DNA of 63,978 nt from JALEFZ01 sp039817415 (GTDB taxonomy: Bacteria > Bacteroidota > Bacteroidia > J057): positions 1 through 63,978 of the forward strand of contig JBCBVV010000038.1 in NCBI GenBank assembly GCA_039817415.1, in the 5' to 3' direction. Shown in pieces: positions 25,927-34,533 of this stretch. How positions within the stretch are numbered: the first letter of the stretch is position 1; each line of letters opens with the position of its first letter. Position numbers and translations under genes: made by a program. Below the pieces are notes generated by a model, which saw only the letters and a list, made by a program, of their open reading frames with translations, ran no database searches and had not been told where the DNA came from.

Positions 25927-26868
25927 CTAAATATAGAAGGCGGAAAAGTAAATGACCAAGCTGAGTATCAGGGTACCCATGCACAATCTGAAATTCATCT
26001 CAGGGTCTTTTCTGAGGATCATACAAAGGCTTCCCATGATGATGATGAGCCAGATGGAGTAGAAGGCTGCTCCAAATTGAGTGTTGTAGAGGTTTAGCCT
26101 GCGACGCTCCGGACCAGCTCCGATATAGACTGCCTCAATTTTTCCGCGCCAAGGGGTACGAGAAACATAAATTTCCTTCTCTTTTAACAAGAGGAATTCA
26201 TGTTCATCAGATACATAAAAAATCCCTTGTGTACTGACAATCTTGATCAGTCCCTTGTTTTGCCAGACTGGAGGAGGCTCTTGGAGGTGGGTGATGGTGG
26301 CTGCTTCTCCTATACTAGCTTGCCATTTGTCGGTGAGTAAGGCCACACAAATCAACATAGAAATCCCCACCAAAATTCTAAGGAAGAAGGAGGTTTTACG
26401 ATAAACTTCAAGCGCATTTTCCCAATCTGCTACAACTTGATCTGCGTAGCGGGTGCTGTATGCAAATGTGCGTTTCTCTCTTTTTCCTCCAGTAAAATTA
26501 AAAGGTTGTTCAGCGCGATTGCCTCCTGCATTTCCTGTCCCTCTATATCGCATGCGCTGGCTATACATCGTGCGCCCATACCGACTGGATCGCTTAGCCC
26601 TTACGCGTTGAAGGGTATCATAGTGATTGTCTGCGTTGGTCTGGCCAAACTGTCTGTCCCACGCATAATTGTATTGGGAACGGCTATTCTCATTCTTCAG
26701 GACCTCATAGGCCTGATAAATCATTCGGTATTGCTCGGTAAATTGATTTGTATCGTCTTTGTCGGGATGGTATTTCAATGCGAGTTCACGGAAGGCTTGT
26801 TTGATCTCCTCCGTGCTAGCATCTCGTTCGATGCCCAGTGTCTCATAATGATTGACAAACTCCTTCAT
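25927..26868 (-). CDS. Membrane-anchored J-domain (DnaJ-like) protein
   Basis: A 313-aa protein. The N-terminal J domain (residues 6-70) has the HPD motif at 34-36 (ALKYHPDKDDTNQ) and the DnaJ helix pattern, so it should stimulate an Hsp70/DnaK ATPase. A linker rich in R/Y/G follows, then three hydrophobic segments (about residues 160-180, 265-285 and 295-312), so the protein is tethered to the inner membrane. The ATG at 26868 puts the J domain at residue 6 and leaves 4 bp after the cyclase stop. It is the second gene of an operon with the class III cyclase. Confidence 0.85.
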   Translation of the reverse strand: MKEFVNHYETLGIERDASTEEIKQAFRELALKYHPDKDDTNQFTEQYRMIYQAYEVLKNENSRSQYNYAWDRQFGQTNADNHYDTLQRVRAKRSSRYGRTMYSQRMRYRGTGNAGGNRAEQPFNFTGGKREKRTFAYSTRYADQVVADWENALEVYRKTSFFLRILVGISMLICVALLTDKWQASIGEAATITHLQEPPPVWQNKGLIKIVSTQGIFYVSDEHEFLLLKEKEIYVSRTPWRGKIEAVYIGAGPERRRLNLYNTQFGAAFYSIWLIIIMGSLCMILRKDPEMNFRLCMGTLILSLVIYFSAFYI

Positions 26869-26872
26869 TAGC

Positions 26873-27838
26873 CTACTCGCTAAACTCAAATTGGTGAACA
26901 ATAGGCACTTTAGGTTCTACTGAATAAAGGACGACCTTCTTTTTCTTTCCCTTTAGGGGGACAATTCCTTCCTCTTTAAAAATATACTCATCCAATTGTG
27001 GGAGAGCGTCAAAGAGAAATTCCGAAATCAGAAGCCTATGTCCTAATTCATTGCACCTTCCTTGTATCCTAGCAGCTGTATTCAGTACATCAGAATGATA
27101 GGCAATTTCCTTTTTTACAACGCCCACCTCTGCTGTCATAACCCAACCGCAATTGACCCCTGCCTTGAAAACGGGTACAAGGTCATATTTGTTGAAATAA
27201 TATGAGGCACGATCCTGTATAGATTGCTCAAACGTAAAATAGGCCTTGAGGCAATGCCCATCTTCCAATCCCTCTTTCAGAGGCCATGTCAACACTGCCT
27301 CGTCTCCTACATACTGATATACTTGAGCCTTTTGTTGTTTGATGGCTTCTGTAAGATCTGAAAAACAGTCCTGTATTAATTCTGAATACAGTTTATGGCC
27401 TAGTCTTTCGGCATAGGTAGTAGAGGACTTTAGGTCAAGAAACATAAAAATTCTTGCCTCTTCTTGTGGCTTATGATACTTACCTGTTAGAAGATTTTTC
27501 ATCATGCCAGGTCCAAACATCCCATTGATCTGTCGAAAAAGGCCAAAGAGAATACTGATAACCCCCGTGTATATCAAAATAACCAAGGAGGTCTTGGACA
27601 ATACACCCGTATTCATGAAGTCCAACATGAGTGGATCAAAGCTTCCCCTTCTCCCAAAGTTTTGAGCAAGATTGAAAGTAAGGGTCAAGAGGAGAAGGGT
27701 AAGGCCCAGATGGCTAATGGCTCGCAACAAGATCAAGAGCCTGAAACTTAAGTCTGAGAAGATTCTATGGTTGAAGACCATATCTGAAAGGCCAAAAATG
27801 ATTCCCATACCCGTTCCGACCACCAAGCCTTGTATCAA
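26873..27838 (-). CDS. Membrane class III adenylate/guanylate cyclase (start uncertain)
   Basis: A membrane nucleotide cyclase that makes cAMP or cGMP. The N-terminal half is hydrophobic with several membrane segments; the C-terminal domain (last ~190 residues) has the class III features FLDLKSSTTYAERLG (metal Asp) and QYVGDEAVLTWP. The start given here is a TTG. The reading frame stays open and keeps a convincing membrane-protein sequence for about 60 more codons, to a stop at 28025-28027, without any ATG, GTG or TTG. The true start may be a non-standard ATT/ATA codon, or a frameshift may hide the start. It lies 4 bp upstream of the J-domain gene. Confidence 0.75.
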   Translation of the reverse strand: MIQGLVVGTGMGIIFGLSDMVFNHRIFSDLSFRLLILLRAISHLGLTLLLLTLTFNLAQNFGRRGSFDPLMLDFMNTGVLSKTSLVILIYTGVISILFGLFRQINGMFGPGMMKNLLTGKYHKPQEEARIFMFLDLKSSTTYAERLGHKLYSELIQDCFSDLTEAIKQQKAQVYQYVGDEAVLTWPLKEGLEDGHCLKAYFTFEQSIQDRASYYFNKYDLVPVFKAGVNCGWVMTAEVGVVKKEIAYHSDVLNTAARIQGRCNELGHRLLISEFLFDALPQLDEYIFKEEGIVPLKGKKKKVVLYSVEPKVPIVHQFEFSE

Positions 27839-28083
27839 AATGGCCAGTAAAACCGGACTGTCTTGACCTTGAACAAGGTAAACTGCTTCTTCTTCTATAC
27901 CATAATGCCTGATAAAGGAAAAGACCAGGGCAGCTGGTATCCAGGCAGAAATAGAAAATAGGATATGTTTTATGTTCTGGCGAATGGGCGTGGCGTTTAT
28001 GTCTTCTTGACTTGTGAAGGAAATTTAGGAAAAAATCATCAGGAAAGGCCTTTCCAAGGTTGAAATACTTGTTTTCTCTGGGC

Positions 28084-28662
28084 TTAGTCGTCCTTTTGCT
28101 CCCATTTTTCTGCAAAGGCTTTATTTCCCTCAAAGAGAATCCCTTTGATACCCTGCAAAGCGGCACTCTCCAATTTTTTAGGACTGTCATCGATGTAGAT
28201 CAAAGACTCCCCTGGCATTTCTAGCTCTTTTATGAGACGAATAAAGAAGGCAGGATCTGACTTCTCTAAGGCATAATCAAAAGAATAATATTGGTCAATG
28301 GCCCATTCGGAGAAATGGAACCGCTTAGAAGAATAGGCTATGTTTTCCCTATAGTTGTCACTGACAATGATGATATCATGGGTTTTTCTGAGTAGGCTTA
28401 CCAAATCCTTATTAAAAGTCAGGGTATCATAGACTCCTTCTAAAAAAGCTTCTCCAGATAAGTCCAGCCCACTTTGTTGCCTATACTCTCTCATGAAGGC
28501 TGGAAATACATCCCTTCCTAGGTTAAAATCGTGGCCATAGATTCCATTAAGTTTGCCTATTATCTCCCAGTTGATGGTTTCATTTGAAGTTCCAGCCGTT
28601 TGAAAAACGACACCTCCTAAATCGAGAAGGACGATGGGTTTTCGTAAGTCTTGTTGTGGCAT
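28084..28662 (-). CDS. HAD-superfamily hydrolase
   Basis: A 192-aa HAD-type phosphatase. Motif I is LLDLGGVVF (Asp14, followed by Gly rather than the second Asp, as in the DxGGV/YihX-like group), motif II VSDN, motif III Lys in EKSDPAFF, and motif IV IYIDDSPKKLES. The helical cap lies between motifs I and II. The family dephosphorylates sugar phosphates or nucleotides; the substrate cannot be read here. It is followed on the minus strand by the cyclase gene. Confidence 0.88.
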   Translation of the reverse strand: MPQQDLRKPIVLLDLGGVVFQTAGTSNETINWEIIGKLNGIYGHDFNLGRDVFPAFMREYRQQSGLDLSGEAFLEGVYDTLTFNKDLVSLLRKTHDIIIVSDNYRENIAYSSKRFHFSEWAIDQYYSFDYALEKSDPAFFIRLIKELEMPGESLIYIDDSPKKLESAALQGIKGILFEGNKAFAEKWEQKDD

Positions 28663-28735
28663 ATTCTAACATAATGATTCTTCCCTTGCAGAATGGTTGG
28701 GAAGATAATGGCCAAAGCTGTGAAGAAGGGCTATC

Positions 28736-29500
28736 CTATTCGTACATATCATCGATATCCAACTGGGAAAGTCTGACGAAAAAGTCTCCTATTTTCTGTG
28801 TTACTGCCTCAAAATATGCTTTCCCCTTATCTGCAGATGACTTTTGGGGATTACCAACGCCAGTATCAGCTGAAATTTGAGACCATCTTCTTTCTGCCCA
28901 TGCCCAGCCTTCGGAAAATTCCTTCAATTTGTGTTTGCGCTCTGTTCCGTCCCCTGCTTCAGAAAGGGGCAGCACCAATTCAGGCTTGAGATACATCATC
29001 AATGAGGTTTCCATTTCATCGGCATGATCTCCCATTTCCTCAAAATATTGGGTTTTATCCAAGGACTTGAACCAGCTACTTTGGCAAAGGAGCATATCAG
29101 GAAAGTTCAGTCCCAATTCACGCAAAGCGGTTTTAAAATCGTTGCCTCCATGGCTGTTAAAAACCAACAGCTTACGGATTCCTTGTCGTTCTAGCACTTC
29201 CAGAATATCACTAAGAATGGCATATTGAGTAGAGGGATTGAGGTTGATGTCCAAAAAGATATCCGCCTGTCCTGTATTGACCCCAAAAGGAATGGTTGGC
29301 AATACAATGATGTTAGCACCTTGTTCCCATGCTAGGCGTGCAGCTTCGTGAGAGATGGCATCTGCCTCATAATTGTCAGTTCCATAGGGCATATGGTAAT
29401 TATGAGCTTCTGTTGCCCCCCAAGGGAGAATGGCCAGGTCGAAGGAGCTGTCTTTGAGGTTCTTCCAGTTGTTTTCTGCGAGTACGTAGGGTCTGATCAT
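28736..29500 (-). CDS. Creatininase-family amidohydrolase
   Basis: A 254-aa metal-dependent amidohydrolase. Metal and catalytic motifs: GATEAHNYHMPYGTD (Glu31, His33/36, Asp42), NSHGGN (115-120) and HADEMETS (ending with Glu164). The family includes creatininase and enzymes of riboflavin/F420 and MftE maturation. No pathway genes are adjacent, so the substrate is open. The upstream region contains no neighbour in the same operon. Confidence 0.88.
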   Translation of the reverse strand: MIRPYVLAENNWKNLKDSSFDLAILPWGATEAHNYHMPYGTDNYEADAISHEAARLAWEQGANIIVLPTIPFGVNTGQADIFLDINLNPSTQYAILSDILEVLERQGIRKLLVFNSHGGNDFKTALRELGLNFPDMLLCQSSWFKSLDKTQYFEEMGDHADEMETSLMMYLKPELVLPLSEAGDGTERKHKLKEFSEGWAWAERRWSQISADTGVGNPQKSSADKGKAYFEAVTQKIGDFFVRLSQLDIDDMYE

Positions 29501-29582
29501 CTTGTGATAGTTTTGAATGTGTAGTTCTGAAGATACATGAAAGACGCTTGGAGAAGGACAGATATTCCCATTTTTTTCAAGT

Positions 29583-30083
29583 TTACTCGTATCTGATCAG
29601 TTGATCCTTATGATTCCGCAGGTATTCATAGAAGATATCGTTTCTTTCCTTCAGCTTATCTAGCCATATCATGCCCCAGTCTTCCATGTTCTCATCCATC
29701 ATTACATCATAAGAAGATGAACCCGCGACCAAAGCAGGAGGAATTTCCCCTTTGAAAAAATAGGATTGATAGCGTTGGTAAAGTTGGATGACTTCAAGGA
29801 AATGATCGTATTCACGCTGGTTTCCACATGTATTCAGTGCGTTTAAATAGCCCAAGAGCCATTCAAGAGGATATATACGCATGGCTTCGTAAATCCCTTT
29901 TCCCCATATGACTTCTTCCATGCAGTAGAAATAAGTCATAACCTGCTGTGGTTCATTCAATAGCTCGATTTCTCCGCCCCAAATAAAGGTTTGGTATAAG
30001 TCGCAGACTTTTTTGACTATGTCCTGCTTCTCAGGAAAAGAATCATAGACCATTTTGTCCACTTGAAAGGGGATGTTGGCCAT
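29583..30083 (-). CDS. Hypothetical protein downstream of methyltransferase
   Basis: A 166-aa soluble alpha-helical protein (no signal, no membrane segment). The ATG at 30083 leaves 4 bp after the methyltransferase stop and fits translational coupling; an upstream in-frame ATG lies inside the methyltransferase gene. Sequence features: many Tyr/Trp/Glu residues (FIWGGEIELLNEPQQ). No family recognised. Probably co-transcribed with the methyltransferase. Confidence 0.6.
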   Translation of the reverse strand: MANIPFQVDKMVYDSFPEKQDIVKKVCDLYQTFIWGGEIELLNEPQQVMTYFYCMEEVIWGKGIYEAMRIYPLEWLLGYLNALNTCGNQREYDHFLEVIQLYQRYQSYFFKGEIPPALVAGSSSYDVMMDENMEDWGMIWLDKLKERNDIFYEYLRNHKDQLIRYE

Positions 30084-30087
30084 TGTC

Positions 30088-30801
30088 CTATTGTACCTGA
30101 TAGAGGGAAAAAAAGTATTGGCCATTCAACCTATGCTCATTTTGTGAAGCTTGGCTTTTCAAGATACTCAGGGTATAAGAGTCTATGGCAAAGGGCGAAC
30201 TGATCTTGACAATTTCCTCATAGATTTCTCTCACTGAAAGAATCAAATGGAGGAGTTCTTGGCTATTTAAGCTAAAGTTAAGCTTGCCATGGCCCTTCTT
30301 TTTCAAAACAAGTTGCTCAGTATGTAGCCCTTCGAAGTTTACTCGGTGGTCATAATCAGATGGAGGAGTTTGTATGTTCAGGGCTTGATAGTAGTCCTGC
30401 AATTGAATATCAAAATCATAAGCGAGAACATATCCATTTTCTCTGGATAGCCTTTCTATTTCTCCCAGTAGAGCTTGAGACTTGGCATAATGGAGTGAGC
30501 CTGCAAAGGTGATGAGGTCAAAGCTTCCTTGTAGAAAGGGAAGAGACTCACTTTTTACCAAGTGGAAACTAACCTTATCGGTAGGGATCGCCTTGTCCAG
30601 CATCGTCTGGAAAGGTTCAATGCCCATGACACGCTTGGCGAAGCTACTAAGGGCATGACTGGAATGTCCGGTCCCACACCCAATATCTAGCGCATGGTCA
30701 AACTCTTTGTTCTCCGGCAAAATGTGTCGAAGTATAGGCTCATGTAAAGGTGGGCGATAAGCGGCATAATGATGAGCCGTTTGTAGTCCATAGTCTTCCA
30801 T
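30088..30801 (-). CDS. Class I SAM-dependent methyltransferase
   Basis: A 237-aa methyltransferase of the Methyltransf_11 type. Motif I is HALDIGCGTGHSSHAL, followed by the acidic strand end VMGIEPFQTML and motif IV-like FDLITFAGSLHYAKS. The target is unknown (small-molecule, quinone-like or trans-aconitate-type methyltransferases have this layout). It is upstream of the 166-aa gene, with the 143-aa tube protein gene next upstream (about 60 bp). Confidence 0.85.
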   Translation of the reverse strand: MEDYGLQTAHHYAAYRPPLHEPILRHILPENKEFDHALDIGCGTGHSSHALSSFAKRVMGIEPFQTMLDKAIPTDKVSFHLVKSESLPFLQGSFDLITFAGSLHYAKSQALLGEIERLSRENGYVLAYDFDIQLQDYYQALNIQTPPSDYDHRVNFEGLHTEQLVLKKKGHGKLNFSLNSQELLHLILSVREIYEEIVKISSPFAIDSYTLSILKSQASQNEHRLNGQYFFSLYQVQ

Positions 30802-30864
30802 AACCCAATATAGGGGTAGATGAGGAATCTACCCTTCAACTCTCTAATTCTTTCGCCTTTTGAC

Positions 30865-31296
30865 CTATCCCATATCCACTACAAGGCCTTCATGTGCAAT
30901 TTCAAGGCTTTCTATCATCAAGCTGTCAGCCATGGCATCCAATTCGGCAAAACTTAGTGCCGTAGGAAAGGCATTTCTAATCTTGAAATCTACGATTGGC
31001 TCGTGTTCCCCATTGAGGATGGATATTTTCAAATCACGCTTCTCAATGCTGTTAAGCCTCATGGTACTTTTGAACCAATCGAAAAACTCGTTGTCACTTG
31101 CCATCATCCCACGCTTCAATACAATGTTGCTGTAGCTTTGCCTGCCTGGAATTTTGATAGGGGAGTAAACAGGACTGGCACCTCCTCTGTAGGAATGTAC
31201 TTGGGTTCGCATCGAAAGTCCTTCTACGCGAGAGAAGTTGATATGGGTGCCTCCCCATTCTACTTTAAAATGGAAACGCTGAATTGGTTGTTGCAT
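30865..31296 (-). CDS. Contractile-tail tube protein (T4 gp19-like), orphan
   Basis: A 143-aa protein of the tail-tube family found in contractile phages and in extracellular contractile injection systems (T4 gp19, Pvc1/Afp1). Recognisable: FHFKVEWGGTHINFSRVEGL at the N-terminus and a central loop LKRGMMASDNEFFDWF, then the subunit-contact strand. In phages and injection particles it forms the inner tube. Here no sheath, baseplate, ATPase or terminase is adjacent, so it is an isolated member. Its neighbours are the two unknown proteins at 31.3-32.4 kb. Confidence 0.8.
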   Translation of the reverse strand: MQQPIQRFHFKVEWGGTHINFSRVEGLSMRTQVHSYRGGASPVYSPIKIPGRQSYSNIVLKRGMMASDNEFFDWFKSTMRLNSIEKRDLKISILNGEHEPIVDFKIRNAFPTALSFAELDAMADSLMIESLEIAHEGLVVDMG

Positions 31297-31331
31297 CTTT
31301 ATGCTTATTAGGATGAAAAATTCTCTTGTGT

Positions 31332-31733
31332 TTAGCGATCAAGACTCGGTAAATCCTGAAAAGCGCGTAGATCGTGGGTGATTTGCTTGGACCACGTCTT
31401 TTTATTGAGCAGGTCATTGTACTTCAAGCGGAACCTAAAGAGAGGTTCGTTATGATCCTGGAAAAACATATCCTCCGGAGAAATAGGAATGCGGATTTCC
31501 TTCCTTGGTGCCAAGTAGGAAAGTTGCTGGACAATATGTAGGTCCATCAATTTTCGCTTTCTATCCATCAATTGAATATCCTGTTCACAAATAATTCTGA
31601 TGGTACTGGCCTCCATTTCAGAGTGATTTCGAATGAGAAAAAAGACAAAGCCTTTTTCGAATTCAAAGTCGATGACAACATTGGCTATCGGATGCTGCAT
31701 GAGAGGTATGTTTTGCTCGTTAAAATGGGGCAT
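31332..31733 (-). CDS. Hypothetical protein next to tube protein
   Basis: A 133-aa soluble protein (no signal peptide). It has an alternating beta-like segment (NVVIDFEFEKGFVFFLIRNH), a mid section with basic residues (MDRKRKLMDLHIV) and an acidic, Phe-rich tail. It is 35 bp upstream of the tube gene on the same strand. An alternative start is Met12. No family recognised; partnership with the tube protein is inferred from position only. Confidence 0.55.
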   Translation of the reverse strand: MPHFNEQNIPLMQHPIANVVIDFEFEKGFVFFLIRNHSEMEASTIRIICEQDIQLMDRKRKLMDLHIVQQLSYLAPRKEIRIPISPEDMFFQDHNEPLFRFRLKYNDLLNKKTWSKQITHDLRAFQDLPSLDR

Positions 31734-31853
31734 GTTATAGATTCATTCAGGCTAGACTTGACCAAAGGCAGGTTCTGCTTTGTAAATGGTCTGCTTTCTT
31801 CCACAGACGATTGAGAATGGGAATTTGCATATAGGCCTAAATGAGGTGTGGAT

Positions 31854-32381
31854 TTAAAGGGCTTCTACCTCTCTTTTGATTTGTCTTCTCAACTTTTTGT
31901 CGGTCCATTTGGAAAGAAATCCAATCAGCTTCCAAAAGATTCTTCTTCCCCTGTGCCTGTCTGAGAGGTACATATTTTCCGTGATGATGGTTTGGTCTCC
32001 TATCTGATGAAAGCGGGCCTCGATATAAATGCCATTGCCAAAGATGCTTTTGAACCACTCATGCATATCGCTGATGTCCTCATCTGTAAATGAATCTGCC
32101 CTAAATCCTTCGAAGGACATTATGGCGAGGTAGGATTCATTGGGATGGACTTCTAAAGGCTCCACTTGCAGGAAAATATCCTCCCCATCTTCTCTGATTT
32201 CTAGTTCAAATGTTTCTCCTGCTTGAATCATCTCTTCATCTCCCTCTGCCACAAGTGTAAGGGAAGTTCCATTGGGACCAAGGGGAACTTTGAGAAAGTA
32301 TTTTTTGCTGGCGAAATAGGCGTATGCTTTGGGAAGATGTTGACGTACTTGGGTAACCAGATGATAGACACGGGTTTTCAT
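31854..32381 (-). CDS. Hypothetical protein in tube-protein cluster
   Basis: A 175-aa soluble protein. The region YFLKVPLGPNGTSLTLVAEGDEE and GETFELEIREDGEDIFLQVEP are beta-strand-like, and the C-terminus is basic (RRQIKREVEAL). It is in the same direction as the tube gene, 120 bp upstream of the 133-aa gene. No domain recognised. It may be a third member of the small cluster, but nothing in the sequence proves it. Confidence 0.5.
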   Translation of the reverse strand: MKTRVYHLVTQVRQHLPKAYAYFASKKYFLKVPLGPNGTSLTLVAEGDEEMIQAGETFELEIREDGEDIFLQVEPLEVHPNESYLAIMSFEGFRADSFTDEDISDMHEWFKSIFGNGIYIEARFHQIGDQTIITENMYLSDRHRGRRIFWKLIGFLSKWTDKKLRRQIKREVEAL

Positions 32382-32426
32382 ACCAAAAGGTATTGAATCT
32401 GGTCCTTGAAAGAAAAAGGTGCTGAT

Positions 32427-32460
32427 AAAAAAGCAACAGACCTCTCAAAAGAGAGGTCTG
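32427..32460 (-). terminator. Intrinsic terminator
   Basis: Minus-strand stem of 10 bp (CAGACCTCTC with GAGAGGTCTG), 4-nt loop, then TTGC and a T run. It follows the 485-aa helical-repeat gene. Confidence 0.65.
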
Positions 32461-32524
32461 CCACAATCGTCAATATTTGCATGGAAAGCTTGTTTGCCCT
32501 TGTCGGGGCAGCTCGCCGGTTGAG

Positions 32525-33982
32525 TTAGCTTAGCATCAGGACATTCTCTTCGCGAAGGAAGATAGCTTCCAGGTCTAGTTCAGTTAGGAAGGCATATTTG
32601 CCTACGTTTCCTTCGTTGAACTGATCAATATACTTGCGTAGGTTACGCTCTCTTGTATTGGGCTTGCCACCTAAAGCTGTACTCAATACCTTCAACAATG
32701 GCTTGCCATTGGCTTCATAGCGCGACATAGAGTCTTTACGAAGCTGACGCTGAAGGCTCAAAATCAGCTGGTTGGCTAGGTCGAAGTCTTGCATCACCAC
32801 ATAGATCAAAGCCAGGAAGAACTTAATTTCCAGTTCGATGTGTGTGAAACGACGCAGATTAACTTCATTTCTCAAGTTATACAGGACACGAGAAGCCTTG
32901 CGATACTGCTTCGAAGCAAAGTAAGTATGGGCCAAGAACCTGTTGTAATTGATGTAGAAGCTTGGGCGGTAAGGCTCTACTTCAATCTGCTCAATGTAAT
33001 TGTCTACATCGCGAACCAACTGCTCCACAGTATTGGTGCGGATATGGTAGCGTAACTTGTAGAACAGGAAGAGTGAGGTATTCGCGTTGAAATGATAGCG
33101 CGTCAACATCTCTTCGATTTTGTAATCCAGAATCTCGAAGTAGATCTTCGCCTTGTCGCGAATCTGGTTATTCTCATAATACACAAAACGGAGGAAGTTG
33201 AAGAGGATGTTAATGTTCAGGTAGAAGGTATCATCCTTGTACTCGCCCAGAATTTCGAATGAGCGCTCGAACATTTGTTCTGGCTCTTCCACTTCACAAC
33301 GAATGGTCTCGGGAATGTCAATGAATAGTTTGGCAAATAAGTGAATGATACACTTGAAGATGTAAAGTCGGTGAGACTCGTACATGTTGTTCAGGTTATC
33401 AATCTTTTCCATGGTGCGGACCATGTCTGCCAGATCTTTGTCTTTTCTAGCGAGATAATACTCGTCAAAAGACTTGAAGAAAGATACCACCAAGTCTACT
33501 GCTTTGTCCATGGCAAGCGCATAAGCTACCTGCTCATTGTACTTGCTCTTGTACAACTGGTGATTGTCATCAAAAGAATGTAGGTTCTGAAGCTCTTTGT
33601 AGATGATCATAAGACCAAAGGGGAAGTCGAACTTCAACAGCTCTTTCTCCAACCTACGAAGGGCAGCAACAGAAATTTCTCTCGGATTGTTGAATACAAG
33701 ATCGTTCACATTCAATACTCTTCGCATGATATGGAGATTGGGATCTCCAAGGCGATTTAGTAGGAATGTTTCAATTTTTTGGTTCAGACGGGATTTTAGA
33801 ACGTAGAAAGCAGAGGGGGTGATGTCAAACTTCTCCAAAAACTCCTTATCGGGATTGATAGGGTTTTCGCGGATGATCATTAGGAAAGCAGCACTCTTGT
33901 CAGCCTTGTTGGCCGTAAAGGTGTTGTAAATTTCCTGGAATTCTTCATCTGTGAGCTGACTGATGATTTTGTATAGATCCAT
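32525..33982 (-). CDS. Alpha-helical repeat protein, paralogue A
   Basis: A 485-aa soluble, almost all-helical protein with TPR-like pairs (FYINYNRFLAHTYFASKQYRKASRVL and IKFFLALIYVVMQDFDLANQL). The N-terminus MDLYKIISQLTDEEFQEIY and a middle block (SHRLYIFKCIIHLFAKL) are near-identical in pattern to the adjacent paralogue at 34.5-36.0 kb. No catalytic or membrane motif is seen. The start ATG is clear, with a very AT-rich leader. Function unknown. Confidence 0.75.
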   Translation of the reverse strand: MDLYKIISQLTDEEFQEIYNTFTANKADKSAAFLMIIRENPINPDKEFLEKFDITPSAFYVLKSRLNQKIETFLLNRLGDPNLHIMRRVLNVNDLVFNNPREISVAALRRLEKELLKFDFPFGLMIIYKELQNLHSFDDNHQLYKSKYNEQVAYALAMDKAVDLVVSFFKSFDEYYLARKDKDLADMVRTMEKIDNLNNMYESHRLYIFKCIIHLFAKLFIDIPETIRCEVEEPEQMFERSFEILGEYKDDTFYLNINILFNFLRFVYYENNQIRDKAKIYFEILDYKIEEMLTRYHFNANTSLFLFYKLRYHIRTNTVEQLVRDVDNYIEQIEVEPYRPSFYINYNRFLAHTYFASKQYRKASRVLYNLRNEVNLRRFTHIELEIKFFLALIYVVMQDFDLANQLILSLQRQLRKDSMSRYEANGKPLLKVLSTALGGKPNTRERNLRKYIDQFNEGNVGKYAFLTELDLEAIFLREENVLMLS

Positions 33983-34533
33983 ATATCAACTGGTTTCCGG
34001 GATTTGTTCAAAAAAAAAGACACGTTTTTGGACTGGTTCTATCAATTTACAAAAATTGATCCTCAGTTTTCATTTTTTATGTGTCGTTTTTGAAAATTTG
34101 TACTGTTGCTTTTTATCTTTCCAAAGACTGAAAATGATTTTCAGATGTTTGTTATGGTAAAACTAGGACTTTGAAGTAGTTTTTCCATTAAAAAAGATCA
34201 TAAATTATAACATTCCTTTTCCGAATAAATCACTTGCCTAATAGTTTGTGATTTAGGAAAGTGAGCGTAATGGTGTGTTTAAATATTCTGATAATCAGTT
34301 GTTTGGGTATGGGTGGTATTTGCCGAATAATTCTGTATGGCTATTTTTTATTCATTTTTTGTCAAATCAAACAATGTAAGTTCCTTCTTCTTGCGGAAAG
34401 AAATGGCTACAAATGGCAACTAAACCCCCTTATTTCACTTGATCTGACATTCTTCTATTTTTCGTAATAAAAACTCTCAAAAGGAAGAAAAAGGAGGGGG
34501 GGCATCTCCTTTTTCACCCGAAACTCGATGAGG
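33983..34533. other. 551-bp gap between paralogues
   Basis: This is the leader of paralogue A and the end region of paralogue B. It is strongly AT-rich. A small 68-codon frame on the plus strand has no convincing start or similarity. A hairpin lies at 34488-34514. I see no gene. Confidence 0.5.
34488..34514. terminator. Bidirectional terminator
   Basis: 9-bp stem AAAAAGGAG with CTCCTTTTT. It is just downstream of the minus-strand paralogue B. Confidence 0.6.

Noticed and set aside
30865..32381. Prophage or type VI secretion remnant
   Set aside because: No other phage or secretion gene is recognisable around the tube protein; the flanks are ordinary genes.
34261..34467. 68-codon plus-strand frame in the gap between the paralogues
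   Set aside because: AT-rich chance frame, no good leader and no similarity; a terminator hairpin follows it.
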